A stretch of DNA of 64,000 nt from assembly GCF_000472445.1 (NCBI RefSeq), contig NZ_AXAJ01000006.1, forward strand, positions 186,157 through 250,156. The letters are read 5' to 3'. The position numbers were made by a program, and so were the translations under genes. The notes under the pieces are model-generated. The model had not been told where the DNA came from, did not search any database, and saw only the letters and a program-made list of their open reading frames with translations. Positions 19,641 to 28,948 of this stretch are shown one piece after another; within the stretch, counting starts at the first letter, position 1; each line of letters opens with the position of its first letter. Origin of the DNA: Burkholderia sp. WSM2230 (GTDB lineage Bacteria; Pseudomonadota; Gammaproteobacteria; Burkholderiales; Burkholderiaceae).

Positions 19641-20909
19641 ATGCATTTATCCGAGCTTAAGACTCTGCACGTGTCCGAATTGATCGAGATGGCCAATGGC
19701 CTCGAGATCGAAAGTGCGAACCGCCTGCGCAAGCAGGAATTGATGTTCGCCATTCTAAAAAAACGAGCCAAAACGGGCGACACGATCTTCGGCGACGGCA
19801 CGCTCGAAGTGCTGCCGGACGGCTTCGGCTTCCTGCGTTCGCCGGAAACCTCCTACCTCGCCAGCACGGACGACATTTACATCAGCCCGTCGCAAATCCG
19901 CCGCTTCAATCTGCATACGGGCGACACGATCGAAGGTGAAGTGCGCACGCCGAAAGACGGCGAGCGCTATTTTGCGCTGGTGAAGGTGGACAAGGTCAAC
20001 GGCCAGCCGCCGGAGGCCTCGAAGCACAAGATCATGTTCGAAAACCTGACGCCGCTGCACCCGAACAAGGTGCTGCTGCTCGAACGTGAAATGCGTGGCG
20101 AAGAGAATGTCACGGGCCGCATCATCGACATGATCGCGCCTATCGGCAAAGGCCAGCGCGGCCTGCTGGTCGCCTCGCCGAAGTCCGGCAAGACCGTGAT
20201 GCTTCAGCACATCGCGCATGCCATCAAGCAGAATCATCCCGACGTCGTGCTGTTTGTTCTGCTGATCGACGAACGCCCGGAAGAAGTGACGGAAATGCAG
20301 CGTTCGGTGGCCGGCGAAGTGATCGCTTCCACGTTCGACGAACCTGCCGCGCGTCACGTGCAGGTCGCAGAAATGGTGATCGAAAAGGCCAAGCGCCTCG
20401 TCGAAATGAAAAACGACGTGGTGATTCTGCTCGACTCGATCACGCGTCTCGCGCGTGCGTACAACACGGTCGTGCCGGCTTCGGGCAAGGTGTTGACGGG
20501 CGGTGTGGACGCCAACGCATTGCAACGTCCGAAGCGCTTTTTCGGCGCGGCGCGCAATATCGAAGAAGGCGGCTCGCTTACCATCATCGGCACGGCGCTG
20601 ATCGAAACCGGCAGCCGCATGGACGACGTGATCTACGAAGAGTTCAAGGGCACGGGCAATATGGAAGTGCACCTCGAGCGCCGTCTCGCGGAGAAGCGCG
20701 TGTACCCCTCCATCAATCTGAACAAGTCCGGCACGCGCCGCGAAGAACTGCTCATCAAGCCCGAAGTGCTGCAAAAGATCTGGGTGCTGCGCAAGTTCAT
20801 TCACGACATGGACGAGGTCGAGTCGATGGAATTCCTGCTCGACAAGATCCGCCAGACCAAGAGCAATTCCGAGTTCTTCGACATGATGCGGCGCGGCGGC
20901 GGCAGCTAA
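19641..20909 (+). CDS. rho: transcription termination factor Rho
   Basis: 422 aa, close to the usual 419. The N-terminal domain is [18 protein letters not shown]; a cold-shock-like RNA-binding fold follows ([24 protein letters not shown]). The ATPase carries the P-loop [25 protein letters not shown], the Q-loop [13 protein letters not shown] and the R-loop. The hexamer unwinds RNA-DNA hybrids and ends transcription. A strong terminator follows. Confidence 0.97.
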   Translation: MHLSELKTLHVSELIEMANGLEIESANRLRKQELMFAILKKRAKTGDTIFGDGTLEVLPDGFGFLRSPETSYLASTDDIYISPSQIRRFNLHTGDTIEGEVRTPKDGERYFALVKVDKVNGQPPEASKHKIMFENLTPLHPNKVLLLEREMRGEENVTGRIIDMIAPIGKGQRGLLVASPKSGKTVMLQHIAHAIKQNHPDVVLFVLLIDERPEEVTEMQRSVAGEVIASTFDEPAARHVQVAEMVIEKAKRLVEMKNDVVILLDSITRLARAYNTVVPASGKVLTGGVDANALQRPKRFFGAARNIEEGGSLTIIGTALIETGSRMDDVIYEEFKGTGNMEVHLERRLAEKRVYPSINLNKSGTRREELLIKPEVLQKIWVLRKFIHDMDEVESMEFLLDKIRQTKSNSEFFDMMRRGGGS

Positions 20910-20936
20910 GCTGCGCGTCAGCAAACACCGCATCTG

Positions 20937-20969
20937 AAAACCGCTCGTCGCCGACGAGCGGTTTTTTTT
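20937..20969 (+). terminator. rho terminator
   Basis: Stem CCGCTCGT / ACGAGCGG with a 5-nt loop, followed by eight T. Confidence 0.9.
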
Positions 20970-21026
20970 CGTCCGGTGGTTTTGCATAAACGGGAATGTC
21001 ACAACGCTTGCGTCGGGGCACCAACA

Positions 21027-21056
21027 TGCACGTGAACGTGCACGTTGCAGTACAAT
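21027..21056 (+). promoter_or_regulatory. candidate operator and -10 of the MerR-MFS operon
   Basis: A 16-bp dyad, TGCACGT-GA-ACGTGCA (21027-21042), lies 8 bp before a TACAAT at 21051-21056, 33 bp before the MerR start. A dyad just upstream of the -10 is what autoregulating MerR proteins use. The -35 is not clear. Confidence 0.5.
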
Positions 21057-21088
21057 CGCCCCTGAACCCGCTTCAAAAGCCACCACTC

Positions 21089-21694
21089 ATGACAGCCGAC
21101 TCGCCCAGCCTTTTGACGGTACGCGACGCCGCCGAGCGCCTCGGCGTCACGCCGCGCACATTGAAGTACTACGAGGAGCGCGGACTCGTGTCGCCCACGC
21201 GCAGCGAAGGCCGCTACCGTCTTTACGACGAAGAGGACTTGCAGCGGTTCGGGCGCATTCTGCGTTTGCGGTCGCTGGGGTTTTCACTGCACGGCATCAG
21301 CGAAATGCTCAAGCGCCCGATGGAACCGGTCGGGGGCAAACAGCGGTTTTCGACCGAGTCGCTGCAGCAGATTCACGACGCAATCGCCGGGCAGGCCGAT
21401 GCGCTCGACGCGCGCATTCGGGCCATGCGCCGCGAGTTGAAGGAAGCGCAAAAGCTGCGCGACCAACTGAGTCCGGATCTCGAGTATCTGAAGCGCCGCC
21501 TTGCGGGCGAGAATCCCGACGCGCTGCTCGAACAGCGCCGCAACGCGCTCGCGAAAAGCGGGAAAGCGCGTAAGACCGTGAGCGCCGCCAGGTCAGACAA
21601 ACGCGGCGCAAAAGACAAGGCAAAGCCCACGGCGGACTTCGAAGCAAAGCGCGCGAACAAACCGCGCGCCGCGGCGCCGCGCCCACGGTCATGA
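21089..21694 (+). CDS. MerR family transcriptional regulator with basic C-terminal tail
   Basis: 201 aa from the ATG at 21089. The winged-helix N-terminus reads LTVRDAAERLGVTPRTLKYYEERGLV, then GRYRLYDEEDLQRFGRILRLRSLGFSL, then a dimerising coiled coil. The last ~45 residues are Lys/Arg/Ala-rich and histone-like (SGKARKTVSAARSDKRGAKD). No cysteine effector site is seen, so it is not a metal or thiol sensor of the MerR/SoxR type. It overlaps the MFS gene by ATGA and probably controls it. Longer starts upstream would run through the dyad and -10. Confidence 0.85.
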   Translation: MTADSPSLLTVRDAAERLGVTPRTLKYYEERGLVSPTRSEGRYRLYDEEDLQRFGRILRLRSLGFSLHGISEMLKRPMEPVGGKQRFSTESLQQIHDAIAGQADALDARIRAMRRELKEAQKLRDQLSPDLEYLKRRLAGENPDALLEQRRNALAKSGKARKTVSAARSDKRGAKDKAKPTADFEAKRANKPRAAAPRPRS

Positions 21695-23247
21695 GGAGAG
21701 CTGAGCCTCGCGTCGGCTGGCTGATCGCGCAGAAGCTGCGCGGCGATTTTTTCCCGTGGGTGCTCGCGCTCGTTACCGGCCTCGACTACTTCGACAATTC
21801 GGTTTTTTCATTCTTCGCCAGCTACATTGCCGGCGGCGTGAACGCTTCGCCGGATGAGCTCGTGTGGGCTTCGAGCGCCTATGCCGTGGCTGCGGTGCTC
21901 GGTATCCTGCAGCAGGAATGGTGGGTCGAGCGCCTCGGCTACCGCCGCTATGTGGCCGGCTGTATGCTGCTCTATGCTGCGGGCGCGGTGGCTGCTGCGG
22001 TGAGCGAATCGTCTGTTGAGCTCGCGTTTGCGCGCGGCTTCGAGGGCTATTTCATTGGCCCGATGATGGGCACCTGCCGCATTCTGATCCAGATGAGCTT
22101 CACGCCCAGAGAGCGCCCCGCCGCAACCCGCGCGTTCCTGATACTGATCGTGTTGAGCAGCGCGCTCGCCTCGTTGATCGGCGGCCAGTTGATCGCCTAC
22201 TTCGGCTGGCGCGCCCTTTTCGCGTGCACTGCGCCCGTCGGGCTGCTGTTCGCCCTGCTCGCACGGCTCGCGTTGCCCGACGCGGGCAACCGCCTGCCCG
22301 CGGAGCGCGGCTCGGCGCATTTCTGGCCGTACATCATTTTTGCCTTTGCCCAAGCCTCGCTGCAAATCGTCATGCAGCAAGTGCGCTTCCAGTTGTTCAG
22401 CGCGTCGCCCGGTCTCATTCTGCTGACGGTCGCGGGCCTTGCCGCGCTCGGCTGGTTCGCGTATCACCAATGGCATCACCCTGCCCCGCTCATGCGTCTC
22501 CACGCGTTGCGCGAGAAGGTGTTTCAGGCCGGGCTCGTGCTCTACATGTTCTATTACTACCTCTCGACCGCGTTTAGCTATCTGATCTCGCGGCTGCTCG
22601 AAAGTGGTTTGGGTTATCCGGTCGAGAACACCGGGCAACTCGTCGGCGTCACGTCGCTGATTTCGGCCAGCGCGCTGTTCGTCTATCTGCGCTATTCAAA
22701 GCTTCTCACGCGCAAGAAGTGGATCATCGTGCCGGGCTTCGCCATCGCCGCGCTGACGGCCGCATGGATGACCCGCATGTCGCCCGACGCGGGCATGGCG
22801 GCGCTCACGGGGCCACTGCTGTTGCGCGGCCTGCTGTTGCTGTTCATCGTGCTGCCGGTCGCGAACCTCACCTTCAGAATCTTCGCGATAGAGGAATTCG
22901 CACACGGCTACCGCCTCAAGAATATCGTGCGGCAACTGACGATCTCGTTCGCGACGGCGTCGGTGATCATCGTCGAGCAGCATCGCCAGGCGTTGCACCA
23001 GGCGCGCCTCGCGGAGTTCGTGAATCCGTACAATCCGTTGTTCCAGAACTCGCTTGCCGCGCTCACGCGCGCGTTTTCCGCTGCCGGGCGCTCGCCGTCG
23101 GACGCGCATGCGCTGGCCGTCGTCGAAATCAGCCGGGCGGTGGCGCGGCAGGCCAGCTTCCTGAGTTCGCTGGACGGCTTTTATTTCCTGATTGGCGTCG
23201 CGATATGCGGCGGGATTTTCGCCGCCTGGCAAAGACAGATCGACTAA
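21691..23247 (+). CDS. MFS transporter (DHA2-like)
   Basis: 518 aa with many hydrophobic segments, probably 12-14 membrane helices. It has DNSVFSFFASYIAGGVN in the first loop, ERLGYRRYVAGCML, and FTPRERPAATRAFLI before a helix that ends LIGGQLIAYFGWRALFACTA, a pattern of the DHA2/EmrB-like drug exporters. No HlyD-type partner is nearby. Cotranscription with the MerR gene suggests an inducible exporter; the substrate is unknown. Confidence 0.82.
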   Translation: MRRAEPRVGWLIAQKLRGDFFPWVLALVTGLDYFDNSVFSFFASYIAGGVNASPDELVWASSAYAVAAVLGILQQEWWVERLGYRRYVAGCMLLYAAGAVAAAVSESSVELAFARGFEGYFIGPMMGTCRILIQMSFTPRERPAATRAFLILIVLSSALASLIGGQLIAYFGWRALFACTAPVGLLFALLARLALPDAGNRLPAERGSAHFWPYIIFAFAQASLQIVMQQVRFQLFSASPGLILLTVAGLAALGWFAYHQWHHPAPLMRLHALREKVFQAGLVLYMFYYYLSTAFSYLISRLLESGLGYPVENTGQLVGVTSLISASALFVYLRYSKLLTRKKWIIVPGFAIAALTAAWMTRMSPDAGMAALTGPLLLRGLLLLFIVLPVANLTFRIFAIEEFAHGYRLKNIVRQLTISFATASVIIVEQHRQALHQARLAEFVNPYNPLFQNSLAALTRAFSAAGRSPSDAHALAVVEISRAVARQASFLSSLDGFYFLIGVAICGGIFAAWQRQID

Positions 23248-23261
23248 CGGTTTATCGGCCC

Positions 23262-24095
23262 ATGTTCTCCAAACTGACTCAATGGCTCGGGGCCCGCCGG
23301 CGTCAGCGCGCGCTGCGGGACTACGCGATCGGCGACGCGCTCTGGCAAGCCACGCTCGACGGCCTGCCGTTCCTCGCGCATCTGGACGCGCCGGACCTCG
23401 CGCGCCTGCGCGAAATGAGCAGTCTGTTCATCGCGCAGAAGGAATTCTCCACCGCGCATGAGCTCGAGCTGACCGACGCCATGACCGTCGCGATCGCCGC
23501 GCAGGCGTGCTTGCCGGTGCTGAATCTGAGCCTCGACCTGTATCGCGGATGGGTCGGCGTGATCGTCTATCCGGGCGAATTCGTGATCCGCAAGACGGTC
23601 GAGGACGAGGACGGCGTGGTCCACGAAGTCGAGCACGATGCGAGCGGGGAGGCATGGGAAGGCGGCCCGGTGATCCTGTCGTGGGAAGACGCGCAGATGA
23701 CGGACGGCCTCGACGCGTACAACGTGGTGATCCACGAATTCGCGCACAAGATCGACATGCTGAACGGCGAGGCGGACGGCCACCCGCCGCTCGTGCGCCG
23801 CTGGCATGCGCCGCTCGACTCAGACGCGTGGGCGGACGTGTTCGATTCCGCCTACGACCAGTTCTGCGCCCGCGTCGACGCGGTGCCGCAGCGCCGCTGG
23901 ACGCGCTTCGAGCGCGAATCGCTGATCGACCCGTACGCCGCCGATCATCCGTCCGAGTTCTTCGCGGTGTGCAGCGAGGCGCTTTTCGTCAAGCCACAAG
24001 CCTTCGAGGCGGAATATCCGGAGCTATACCGACTCCTCGCGCGCTATTACCGTCAGGACCCGGCGCGCGTCGGTCTGACGTTTGCATCGCCTTAG
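23262..24095 (+). CDS. mtfA: zinc-dependent peptidase MtfA (M90 family)
   Basis: 277 aa. The metal-binding motif HEFAHK (HExxH) is followed by [14 protein letters not shown], characteristic of M90. [24 protein letters not shown] segments (here [11 protein letters not shown]) and [13 protein letters not shown] complete the family pattern. In E. coli MtfA binds the repressor Mlc and so affects glucose PTS expression; Burkholderia may use it differently. It begins 14 bp after the MFS gene, so it could be in the same transcript. Confidence 0.88.
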   Translation: MFSKLTQWLGARRRQRALRDYAIGDALWQATLDGLPFLAHLDAPDLARLREMSSLFIAQKEFSTAHELELTDAMTVAIAAQACLPVLNLSLDLYRGWVGVIVYPGEFVIRKTVEDEDGVVHEVEHDASGEAWEGGPVILSWEDAQMTDGLDAYNVVIHEFAHKIDMLNGEADGHPPLVRRWHAPLDSDAWADVFDSAYDQFCARVDAVPQRRWTRFERESLIDPYAADHPSEFFAVCSEALFVKPQAFEAEYPELYRLLARYYRQDPARVGLTFASP

Positions 24096-24169
24096 TACCG
24101 GCACAGAGGCTCAATCGCGCCCGCGAGGCGGTCGAAAACCTCAGAGAATTCGTCAAGCGACTGATTTTC

Positions 24170-24178
24170 TGGCATAAT
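24170..24178 (+). promoter_or_regulatory. candidate extended -10 promoter for rpmE2
   Basis: TGG-CATAAT about 100 bp before the start of the L31 gene; the -35 is weak. Confidence 0.35.
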
Positions 24179-24277
24179 CGCCGTTTTTCGACCCTAGGCA
24201 AGTGGCTCGCGCCAAGATGCGGTCCGCGCAACAGCGGCCTCACGCGGGTTGGCTACCGCCAGATTAAAGGAAAGACC

Positions 24278-24544
24278 ATGAAAGAAGGCATTCACCCGGA
24301 TTACCGCGAAGTTCTGTTCGTCGACGTGTCGAACGACTTCAGGTTTGTCACGCGCTCCACGATCCAGACGCGTGAAACCGCTGAGTACAACGGCAAGACC
24401 TACCCGCTCGCCAAGATCGAAGTGTCGTCGGAATCGCACCCGTTCTACACCGGCCAGCAAAAGATCATGGACACGGCAGGCCGCGTCGAGAAGTTCCGCA
24501 ACAAATTCGGCGCACGCGCTACCGGCAAGGCAGCAGCGAAGTAA
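24278..24544 (+). CDS. rpmE2: 50S ribosomal protein L31 type B
   Basis: 88 aa: [18 protein letters not shown], then [21 protein letters not shown]. It has no cysteine at all, so it is the zinc-free (C-minus, type B) L31 paralogue. AAAGGAAAG precedes the start. In many bacteria the type B form replaces zinc-binding L31 when zinc is short and is repressed by Zur; I did not find a Zur-box-like palindrome here, so constitutive use is just as likely. Confidence 0.95.
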   Translation: MKEGIHPDYREVLFVDVSNDFRFVTRSTIQTRETAEYNGKTYPLAKIEVSSESHPFYTGQQKIMDTAGRVEKFRNKFGARATGKAAAK

Positions 24545-24545
24545 T

Positions 24546-24847
24546 ACGCCTGCTCACCGCTTCGCCGGCTCCGGCCGGCAGCGATGCAGCGAAAATGAAG
24601 GGCAGCGCAAGCTGCCCTTTTTTGTCGCCTGCCGGCTGCGGCGGCATCCCCCGCACTCGCCGAGGTGCGCATTGGCTGCGGCTGCGGCCCGCACGCGTCG
24701 TCACGGCGCCCCGGCGCCGTTGCGCGCCATTACCGGTCGTGACGCGCACACTGCCGCCCGACTACAATGCCGGATGCTCAAACCAGACCGTCTCAGCCGG
24801 ACTCGCACTTCGATGGCCGCTTTCGCTTATCTAATAACCCAAACCGC
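24546..24847. other. 302-bp gap after rpmE2, only a terminator seen
   Basis: Holds the rpmE2 terminator (24598-24623) and the leader of the following glycosyltransferase. An in-frame ATG at 24767 could extend that gene. No other feature seen. Confidence 0.4.
24598..24623 (+). terminator. rpmE2 terminator
   Basis: Stem AAGGGCAGC / GCTGCCCTT with loop GCAA, followed by a T-run. Confidence 0.9.
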
Positions 24848-26605
24848 ATGAGACCTGTCGTTCGCCTCACTGCCTCCGCGACCAGTGCGCTGCCACGCTG
24901 GCTGCTGTTGACCATCTGCATCGTCTACGCGTCGTTCGGCCTGTTCGGCCGCGATCCGTGGAAGAACGAGGACGCAGCCGGCTTCGGCGTGATGTGGACC
25001 ATGGCTAACGGCACGGCGCACGACTGGCTCCTGCCCAATCTGGTCGGCAAATACCTGACCGAAGACGGCCCGCTCGGCTACTGGCTCGGCGCAAGCGCAA
25101 TTCGCGCGTTGGCGCCGTGGGTCGACGCCAGCAATGCCTCGCGCGTCTTCACCGGCCTGCTGTTCTGCGCGGGCTGCGCGTTCGTCTGGTATGCAGCCTA
25201 CCTGCTCGGCCGGCGTGCCGAAGTGCAGCCGTTCAAGTACGCGTTCGGCGGCGAGCCGGAACCGCGCGACTATGGCCGCACACTGGCCGACGGCGCCCTG
25301 CTGATCCTGCTGGCGTGCTTCGGCCTCGCCGAACGCGGCCATGAGACCACGCCGCAACTGGCGCAATTCGTCGGCATCGCCATGCTGGTGTACGGCCTCG
25401 TGCGAATGATCGACAAACCGATTCAGGGCGCCTCGATATGGGGGCTCGCGGTCGGCCTCGTGACGCTCGCGAGCAGTCCCGTGCTGGTCGGCGCGCTGCT
25501 GCTCGGCACACTCGCGATGACCCTGATCGTGCGCGAAACGCGCTCGCGCTGGCTGCTGCTCGCCGGCCTGCCGATTGCCCTTGCGCTTTCGGTCGCGTGG
25601 CCGATTGCCGCGCTGGCCGCCTTTCCCGTCGACGCCGTCTGGTATCTGAACCAGTGGGTGCATGTGAGTCTGAGCTCGTTCGCCGGCCCGCCCGGCTCGG
25701 TCGCGGCTTACGCGCTCAAGAACCTGCCGCTCTTCACGTGGCCCGCCTGGCCGCTTGCGCTATGGGCCTGGTTCAGCTGGTCGGGGCTGCGCCGCGCCCC
25801 CCACGTGGCGATTCCGCTTTCGGTGATCGGGCCGCTACTCGTGCTGGTCGTGCTGCAGAGCCATCAGTCGAACCGCCTCTATATGCTGCTGCTGCCCGCG
25901 CTCGCGGTGCTGGCCACCTTCGCGCTGCCCACGCTCAAGCGCGGCGCGATCAACGCGATCGACTGGTTCGCGCTGCTCAGCTTCACGATTCTCGGCAGCT
26001 TCGTCTGGCTGGTCTACGTGGCGGGCCTCACGGGTTTTCCGCATCCGCTCGCGCGCAATCTCGCGCGGCTTGCGCCGGGCTTCGCGCCGCAGTTCAAGAT
26101 TCTGTCGTTCGTCTGCGCGGTCGCAGTGACGCTCTGCTGGTTCGTGCTGGTTCAGTGGCGCCTCGCGCGCCATCCGAAGGTGCTGTGGCGCAGCGTGGTG
26201 CTCTCCAGCGCGGGCACGACGCTGATGTGGGTGCTGCTGATGACCTTGTGGCTGCCGGTCGTCAACTACAGCCGGACCTATAAAGATGTCGCCCAACAGA
26301 TCGCGAGCCATCTGCCGGAGGATTACACCTGCATATCGCCGGTGCGTCTCGGCAATGCGCAGATCGCGACCTTCGCTTATTTCGGCGACATGCATTTCTC
26401 ATTCGATCAGGATTGCGACGTCATTCTGCGTCAGGACACCCAGGAGTACGGCGAGCCGAGCGCCATGTCCGACTTCGTGTGGAAGCTCGTGTGGGAAGGC
26501 CGCCGCGCGGCCGACCGTGACGAACGCTTCCGTCTGTATGTCCGCATCGACCGGCCGAAGCCGCCTGTCGTCAAACGGCGCAGCTGGCACAAGAAAGCTG
26601 ACTGA
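24848..26605 (+). CDS. GT39/ArnT-like membrane glycosyltransferase, orphan
   Basis: 585 aa from the ATG at 24848; an ATG at 24767 would add 27 residues and neither has a good ribosome binding site. It has about 12 membrane helices. FGRDPWKNEDAAGFGVMW near the start resembles the D-E/N-E-containing first periplasmic loop of ArnT/PMT (GT83/GT39) transferases, and EDGPLGYWLGA resembles the KPPLxYW motif. Such enzymes move a sugar from a polyprenyl phosphate to lipid or protein in the periplasm. It is distinct from the arnT at 42597. It lies 6 bp before a MATE exporter. Donor and acceptor are unknown. Confidence 0.75.
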   Translation: MRPVVRLTASATSALPRWLLLTICIVYASFGLFGRDPWKNEDAAGFGVMWTMANGTAHDWLLPNLVGKYLTEDGPLGYWLGASAIRALAPWVDASNASRVFTGLLFCAGCAFVWYAAYLLGRRAEVQPFKYAFGGEPEPRDYGRTLADGALLILLACFGLAERGHETTPQLAQFVGIAMLVYGLVRMIDKPIQGASIWGLAVGLVTLASSPVLVGALLLGTLAMTLIVRETRSRWLLLAGLPIALALSVAWPIAALAAFPVDAVWYLNQWVHVSLSSFAGPPGSVAAYALKNLPLFTWPAWPLALWAWFSWSGLRRAPHVAIPLSVIGPLLVLVVLQSHQSNRLYMLLLPALAVLATFALPTLKRGAINAIDWFALLSFTILGSFVWLVYVAGLTGFPHPLARNLARLAPGFAPQFKILSFVCAVAVTLCWFVLVQWRLARHPKVLWRSVVLSSAGTTLMWVLLMTLWLPVVNYSRTYKDVAQQIASHLPEDYTCISPVRLGNAQIATFAYFGDMHFSFDQDCDVILRQDTQEYGEPSAMSDFVWKLVWEGRRAADRDERFRLYVRIDRPKPPVVKRRSWHKKAD

Positions 26606-26611
26606 ACGGAT

Positions 26612-27991
26612 ATGCTCGCCGACCTACGGAAAATCGCAGGGCTTGCCTGGCCGGTGCTAATCGGGCAACTGGCGATCATTGCGTTCGGCGTGATCGACAC
26701 GGCCATGGTCGGCCGTTACTCGGCCGTCGATCTCGCCGCGCTCGGCCTCGGCTCGTCGATTTATATTTCCGTCTACATAGGCTTGACGGGGATTCTCACG
26801 GCCCTGCAACCGATCACCGCGCAACTCTACGGCGCGCGCCGCTACGACGAGATCGGCGAGGAAGTGCGGCAGGCGCTGTGGCTCGCACTCGCGCTGACGG
26901 TGATCGGCTTTCTGATTCTGTTCTTTCCCGGCCGTCTGCTGCAACTCGCGCGCGTGCCCGAGGCGCTGCACGAGCGCACCGTGTGGTATCTGCGGATACT
27001 CGCGTTCGGCCTGCCTGCGGGCCTCGTCTTTCGCGTCTATGGTTCGGTCAGCAATGCAGTCGGCAAGCCGCGGCTCGTGATGATCCTGCAGGTCGGCGGA
27101 TTGTTGCTGAAGGTGCCGCTCAATACGTGGTTCATCTTCGGTGGACTCGGTGTGCCGGCGCTCGGCGGTCCCGGCTGCGCGCTCGCGAGCAGCCTTATCA
27201 ACTGGGCGCTCGCGCTCGTCGGCATGACGTTGCTCACGCGCGTCGACGTGTTCACGCCCTTCGCGATCTTCAAACGCTTCTGCTGGCCTGTGTGGCGGCG
27301 CCAGGCGGCGCAGTTGCGGCTCGGCATTCCAATGGGACTGTCCTACCTGATCGAGGTCACGTCATACACCTTCATGGCGCTCTTCATCGCGCGCTTCGGC
27401 ACGACGACGCTCGCCGGGCACCAGATCGCCGGCAACATCGGCGCGGTGCTGTACATGACGCCGCTTTCCATCGGCATTGCTTCGTCGACGCTCGTCGCGC
27501 AGGCGCTGGGCGCGCATCGCCCCGAAGCGGCGCGCACGCTGTCGCGCCACGGCATCACAATGGCCGTCGCGATTGCCTGCTGTTACGGCGTGATCGTGCT
27601 GGCGCTGCGTCCCTACGTAATTGCGGGCTATACGCCGAACCCGCAAGTCGTGGCGGCGGCGATGCCGCTCGTGCTGATCGTCGTCTGCTATCACCTCTTC
27701 GACGCATTGCAGATCACCACCGCGTTCGTGCTCCGGGCTTACAAGGTCGCCGTCGTGCCGACCGCCATTTACGCGGTCGCGCTGTGGGGCGTGGGTCTTG
27801 GCGGCGGTTATCTGCTCGGTTTCAACGTGAGCGGCACGATTCCACCGTGGCTGACCGGCGCCCGCGGCTTCTGGGTTGCCAACACCGCGAGTCTCGCGAT
27901 TGCCGGCATCGGCTTGCTGCTCTACTGGCGTGTGATCAGCAAGCGTCATGTACTCGCGGCCGGCGCGCTGAGCACTGAAGTAGGCGTGTGA
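26612..27991 (+). CDS. MATE family efflux transporter (NorM-like)
   Basis: 459 aa, 12 membrane helices in two similar halves. Typical stretches are AWPVLIGQLAIIAFGVIDTAM split as GVIDTAMVGRYS, LGSSIYISVYIGLTGIL, and GIPMGLSYLIEVTSYTFMA at the start of the second half. MATE proteins export cationic drugs or metabolites against Na+ or H+. The start lies 6 bp after the glycosyltransferase stop, so the two are cotranscribed. Confidence 0.9.
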   Translation: MLADLRKIAGLAWPVLIGQLAIIAFGVIDTAMVGRYSAVDLAALGLGSSIYISVYIGLTGILTALQPITAQLYGARRYDEIGEEVRQALWLALALTVIGFLILFFPGRLLQLARVPEALHERTVWYLRILAFGLPAGLVFRVYGSVSNAVGKPRLVMILQVGGLLLKVPLNTWFIFGGLGVPALGGPGCALASSLINWALALVGMTLLTRVDVFTPFAIFKRFCWPVWRRQAAQLRLGIPMGLSYLIEVTSYTFMALFIARFGTTTLAGHQIAGNIGAVLYMTPLSIGIASSTLVAQALGAHRPEAARTLSRHGITMAVAIACCYGVIVLALRPYVIAGYTPNPQVVAAAMPLVLIVVCYHLFDALQITTAFVLRAYKVAVVPTAIYAVALWGVGLGGGYLLGFNVSGTIPPWLTGARGFWVANTASLAIAGIGLLLYWRVISKRHVLAAGALSTEVGV

Positions 27992-28081
27992 CGCGATAAA
28001 CCGCGTGCGCAGCGGCAGGCAGAATGAGCACGGCATGGCCAAGCCGCGCGCTCAAGCCGCCTGTGCCCTTTCCGCCGCCTT

Positions 28082-28486
28082 TCACTGCCCGGCCTCCAAC
28101 ACCCGGTCGTGGCGCTCGAAAATCTCGCGGGCCGCGAACAGTGCGTTCAACGCGGCCGGAAAGCCCGCGTACAGTGCCATCTGCATGAACACCTCGACGA
28201 TTTCCTCGCGCGTGCAGCCCACATTCAGCGCTGCTTCGATATGCACCTTCAACTGCGGTTGCGCGCAACCAAGCGTGGCGAGCGAAGCGATGGTCGCAAT
28301 CTCGCGCGCCCGCAGATCGAGTTGCGGACGGCTGTAAATATCGCCGAAACCGAATTCGATCACAAGACGCGCGAAGTCCGGCGCGATGGGTGCGAGCGCG
28401 GCAATCACCTGCTCGCCTGCCGAGCCGTCGATTTCCCTTAGTTTGTTCCAGCCTTGCGTGTAGCGGTCGGTTTGTGCGTGATCCAT
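28082..28486 (-). CDS. carboxymuconolactone decarboxylase family protein
   Basis: 134 aa. The CMD fold core is LDLRAREIATIASLATLGCAQPQLKVHIEAAL and NVGCTREEIVEVFMQMALYAGFPAALNAL, quoted here in part: AREIATIASLATLG and EEIVEVFMQMALYAGFPAA. There is no CxxC pair, so it is not an AhpD-type thiol reductase; it is nearer to PcaC-like proteins, but no protocatechuate genes are near. AAAAGGA lies upstream of the ATG. The gene starts inside the 3' end of the MerR gene (49-bp overlap), so the two form one operon. Confidence 0.85.
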   Translation of the reverse strand: MDHAQTDRYTQGWNKLREIDGSAGEQVIAALAPIAPDFARLVIEFGFGDIYSRPQLDLRAREIATIASLATLGCAQPQLKVHIEAALNVGCTREEIVEVFMQMALYAGFPAALNALFAAREIFERHDRVLEAGQ

Positions 28487-28938
28487 GGTGAGTCCTTTTC
28501 CGAGTGTGAGAACGATGACGTGTCGTCGATCCGTCGTGTCCGGCTGCCGGGCGCGGGCGATTTGCCGGCCGCTTCGCTTTCGTAATACGCGATCTTGTCG
28601 ATGATCGCGCCGAGGTTCGTCTGCAATTCGGCGATCCGGGTAAGAACCGCATCGCGATGCGCGGCCAGCAGGTCGCGGCGCGCGCCCATCGTCTGCTGAC
28701 CTTCGGCCCGCAACGCGGCGAAAGCCTGCATGCCGGCGATCGGCATGCCGGTCGCCTTCAGGCGCATCACGAAGCGCAGCCAGTCCACATCGGCCGGCGA
28801 ATACAGACGATGCCCCGCCTGCGTGCGGCCGACCGCGCGAATCAGCCCGGCCTGCTCGTAGTAGCGCAGCGTGTGCGTGGAGACGCCGATGATGCCGGCG
28901 ACCTGCCCGATGGTGAGTGCGTTCGACGTTTTCGACAT
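28438..28938 (-). CDS. MerR family transcriptional regulator
   Basis: 166 aa. The N-terminal HTH reads LTIGQVAGIIGVSTHTLRYYEQAGLI, then GHRLYSPADVDWLRFVMRLKATGMPI, and a coiled coil through LLAAHRDAVLTRIAELQTNL. It has no cysteines, so a thiol or metal sensor is unlikely. The pattern LRFVMRLKATGMPI fits the MerR group that controls oxidoreductase or CMD-type genes and responds to aldehydes or small electrophiles (family knowledge, not shown here). A promoter with a 19-bp spacer lies directly upstream. The last ~16 codons overlap the next gene. Confidence 0.88.
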   Translation of the reverse strand: MSKTSNALTIGQVAGIIGVSTHTLRYYEQAGLIRAVGRTQAGHRLYSPADVDWLRFVMRLKATGMPIAGMQAFAALRAEGQQTMGARRDLLAAHRDAVLTRIAELQTNLGAIIDKIAYYESEAAGKSPAPGSRTRRIDDTSSFSHSEKDSPWITHKPTATRKAGTN

Positions 28939-28948
28939 GACAGGACTC

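Noticed and set aside
24278..24544. Zur-regulated zinc-sparing switch at rpmE2
   Set aside because: Type B L31 is clear, but no Zur-box-like palindrome was seen in the leader.
28082..28486. AhpD-type alkylhydroperoxidase
   Set aside because: No CxxC motif in the CMD domain.
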